The position numbers and the translations under genes are program-made. The notes beneath the pieces were generated by a model. It did not search any database. It saw only the letters and a list, made by a program, of their open reading frames with translations, and was not told the DNA's origin. This document shows positions 6,196-8,081 of a stretch of 8,081 nt of DNA, piece by piece (positions within the stretch are counted from its first letter, which is position 1; each line of letters opens with the position of its first letter). Source of the DNA: Candidatus Omnitrophota bacterium. Lineage in GTDB: Bacteria > Omnitrophota > Gorgyraeia > JAHIPI01. The stretch is from NCBI GenBank assembly GCA_030616695.1, contig JAUWWU010000035.1, positions 1 to 8,081 on the forward strand, written 5' to 3'.

Positions 6196-7500
6196 TTATT
6201 TCACCTTTATAATAGAATTATCTATAAGCCTTGTTTTCCCGAAATAGGCCGCGAGTGCGATCAAGACTTCGCCTTTTAAGGTTTTGATATCTTTAAGCCC
6301 TGCCGTATCCACAATCGCAATATATTCGATCTTTGCGGAACTATTTTTGTTGATCGAATCCTTCATGCGTTTTATGATATTGGCGGCTCTCCTCTCGCCG
6401 CCTCGTATAAGGTCTTTTGCCAGTAAAAGGGACTTAAACAGGACTGCTGCTTCGCGTCTTTCTTTTTTACTTAAATATGCATTGCGCGAACTCGTCGCAA
6501 GGCCGTCTTTTTCCCGCACGGTGGGGAGTATCCTTATATTGACGGGTATATTCAGGTCCCTTGCCATTCTCTTTATTATAAATGCCTGCTGCGCGTCCTT
6601 TTGCCCGAAATAAACGTTATCCGCCGGTATGATATTGAATAATTTTGCGATAACCGTTGCGACGCCCCTGAAATGGCCCGGCCTGAAACGGCCGCAGAGG
6701 TTTTCGGATATATCTTCCGCGTCCACATAGGTAGAATGGGTGGGTGTATACATGTTTTTTGTATCTGGGTAAAAAATAATGTCTACGCCGGCTCTTTTCG
6801 CCAATTTTTTATCTTCGATGAAATTCCGCGGATAGCGCTTATAATCTTCGCGGGGGCCGAATTGGGCGGGATTGACGAATATGCTTATGGCGACGACGTC
6901 GTTTTCGCACCTCGCTTTTTTTACAAGGCTCAAGTGCCCTTCATGTAAACAGCCCATCGTAGGGACAAAGCCAACCCGCCTGCCTTTTTGCCTGAGCGAG
7001 GAAACGTAGCTATGCGCTTCTCTGGGAGTTCTTATTATCTTCATCTGCCGTTTATTATGTATATCGCCGATAGCCATATTGAGCACCGGGTGTATTGCCA
7101 TCGGAGAAATCTCGTTCATGCCGAATATGACGAAATCCCTTTCGTGCATCCGGGGATGAGGGATTGCGATATTATTGTCCCGGATAACCCGGTCTCCGTA
7201 TAGCAATATGTCCAGGTCTATAGTCCTCGGCCCGTTTTTACCTTGCCTGACCCTGCCAAGCGTTTTCTCTATCCGCAAAAGCCTTGAAAGAAGTTCGTGC
7301 GGACCTAAAGACGTCTCTACCTCCACTACGCTATTAAGGTACCTCCCCTGCAAAGAGTTCCCTATGGGATGGGTGTCATATACCGATGAACGCCCCTTTA
7401 AAGTTATCCCTTTTTCCAGCGCAATCTTTCGCAGGGCTGACTCTATAAAAAATTTTCTCGGGAAAATATTTGATCCCAAACCGATATAGGCCTTATTCAT
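6196..7500 (-). CDS. folK-panC: FolK-PanC fusion: HPPK joined to pantothenate synthetase
   Basis: One 434-codon frame carries two enzymes. Residues 1 to about 152 are FolK, which pyrophosphorylates 6-hydroxymethyl-dihydropterin in folate synthesis: YIGLGSN (5-11), GRYLNSVVEVET (52-63) and the HPPK signature GPRTIDLDILLYG (90-102), with the Mg-binding pair D95/D97, then IPHPRMHERDF (113-123). Residues 153-434 are PanC, the ATP-dependent pantoate-beta-alanine ligase of pantothenate/CoA synthesis: PTMGCLHEGH (180-189, nucleotide-binding HxGH type), FVNPAQFGP (208-216), GHFRGVATV (275-283), FGQKDAQQ (298-305) and DGLATSSRNAYLS (332-344). Both halves are full length and joined without a linker at RQ-MKIIRTP. 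That methionine (ATG at 7044) is where a free PanC would start, but has no clear Shine-Dalgarno. The main start at 7500 follows the aminotransferase stop by 12 nt and has an AGG upstream. The domain calls are secure; whether one polypeptide is made is less certain. Confidence 0.93.
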   Translation of the reverse strand: MNKAYIGLGSNIFPRKFFIESALRKIALEKGITLKGRSSVYDTHPIGNSLQGRYLNSVVEVETSLGPHELLSRLLRIEKTLGRVRQGKNGPRTIDLDILLYGDRVIRDNNIAIPHPRMHERDFVIFGMNEISPMAIHPVLNMAIGDIHNKRQMKIIRTPREAHSYVSSLRQKGRRVGFVPTMGCLHEGHLSLVKKARCENDVVAISIFVNPAQFGPREDYKRYPRNFIEDKKLAKRAGVDIIFYPDTKNMYTPTHSTYVDAEDISENLCGRFRPGHFRGVATVIAKLFNIIPADNVYFGQKDAQQAFIIKRMARDLNIPVNIRILPTVREKDGLATSSRNAYLSKKERREAAVLFKSLLLAKDLIRGGERRAANIIKRMKDSINKNSSAKIEYIAIVDTAGLKDIKTLKGEVLIALAAYFGKTRLIDNSIIKVK

Positions 7501-7512
7501 CGGCTGTGCCTG

Positions 7513-8081
7513 TTAAATCACTTTTTTGATCCGTTCGACCGCTTCTTTAAGACGCCCTTCCGATACGGTAAGGGCGAAGCGCACATACCCTTCTCCGTTG
7601 GGCCCGAATCCCACGCCCGGAGTCGCTACAATATCGGCCTTATCTAAAAGATGCTTTGCCATCCTTATGGAATCAAACCCCTTCAGGCACCCGGACCATA
7701 CGTAAAAGGTCGCCTTCGGCTTATTGACCGTCCAGCCTATAGAATTCAGCCCGTCGCAAAGTATATCGCGCCTTTTCTGATACATGGCTTTGAGCGACCC
7801 TATATAGTTATCGTAATTTTTAAGCGCGACTATGCCCGCGCGCTGTATAGCGGTAAATATGCCCGAATCTATATTGGATTTTACTTTCCTTATAGCCGAG
7901 ACTATCTCTTTATTTCCGACGACAAAACCTATCCTCCAGCCTGTCATGTTGAACGTCTTGGAAAGAGAATGGAATTCAACTCCTACTTCTATTGCCCCCT
8001 TTGCCGAAAGAAAGCTGGGGGGCTCATAACCGTCAAATGCGAGCTCCGTGTATGCGGCGTCATGGCAGACTATTATATTAT
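7513..8081 (-). CDS. dapL: Class I aminotransferase, probably LL-diaminopimelate aminotransferase; N-terminus beyond the window
   Basis: The frame is open to the right edge, giving the last 188 residues of a PLP-dependent fold-type I aminotransferase; roughly the first half is outside. In fragment numbering, VCHDAAY (4-10) supplies the aspartate facing the pyridine nitrogen (D7) and a tyrosine (Y10). FHSLSKTFNMTGWR (36-49) holds the Schiff-base lysine K41, and YVRFAL contains R167, expected to bind the substrate carboxylate. The ELAFDGYEPPSFL and GVEFHSLSKTFNMTGWRIG blocks are closest, from memory, to DapL, which converts tetrahydrodipicolinate directly to LL-diaminopimelate for lysine and peptidoglycan. 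Other class I enzymes (aspartate or alanine aminotransferases) share these motifs, so the substrate is less certain than the fold. It ends with TAA 12 nt before folK-panC, and no frameshift is seen. Confidence 0.8.
   Translation of the reverse strand, partial: NIIVCHDAAYTELAFDGYEPPSFLSAKGAIEVGVEFHSLSKTFNMTGWRIGFVVGNKEIVSAIRKVKSNIDSGIFTAIQRAGIVALKNYDNYIGSLKAMYQKRRDILCDGLNSIGWTVNKPKATFYVWSGCLKGFDSIRMAKHLLDKADIVATPGVGFGPNGEGYVRFALTVSEGRLKEAVERIKKVI

Noticed and set aside
7513..7947. Complete 144-residue aminotransferase starting at the internal methionine
   Set aside because: That methionine lies just after the PLP-lysine motif; the frame continues upstream with conserved aminotransferase sequence to the window edge, so the gene is partial rather than short.

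Overview
The window is a compact stretch of bacterial chromosome in which every supported gene lies on the minus strand, so transcription runs from high to low coordinates. In that order the genes are: a partial class I aminotransferase (best match LL-diaminopimelate aminotransferase, dapL), a single reading frame joining FolK (HPPK) to PanC (pantothenate synthetase), nadA (quinolinate synthase), nadX (L-aspartate dehydrogenase), a very basic 81-residue protein made of two copies of one unit, uvrA, and a TPR-repeat protein with a signal peptide that runs off the left edge.

Region 7513-4414 looks like one biosynthetic operon. The gaps are 12, 2 and 1 nt (dapL/folK-panC, folK-panC/nadA, nadA/nadX). 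It covers lysine/peptidoglycan precursor, folate, pantothenate (CoA) and NAD synthesis. NadX is predicted to make iminoaspartate, which NadA condenses with dihydroxyacetone phosphate to quinolinate. No nadB or nadC is seen here. The small basic protein follows 34 bp later behind a near-perfect Shine-Dalgarno and may be co-transcribed or have its own promoter.

Region 3909-4133 has no gene. It holds a 151-bp palindrome-bounded element (3909-4059) with internal hairpins, followed by a separate 12-bp-stem palindrome (4084-4114). The first element directly abuts the upstream ATG of uvrA. A different palindromic module (985-1077) lies downstream of uvrA, so uvrA sits between two unrelated repeat-like elements. 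They resemble REP/PATE-type non-autonomous elements, but only copy counts in the genome can show this.

Taxonomy is uncertain. UvrA carrying SAGGNPRST, DapL, NadA-NadX, the small YLYF-type basic protein and the palindromic spacers would suit an uncultured bacterium such as Omnitrophota or a relative, but this is an impression from memory. I see no CRISPR, tRNA, rRNA, phage, toxin or defence genes. The least ordinary items are the FolK-PanC fusion, the duplicated basic protein and the palindromic elements around uvrA.
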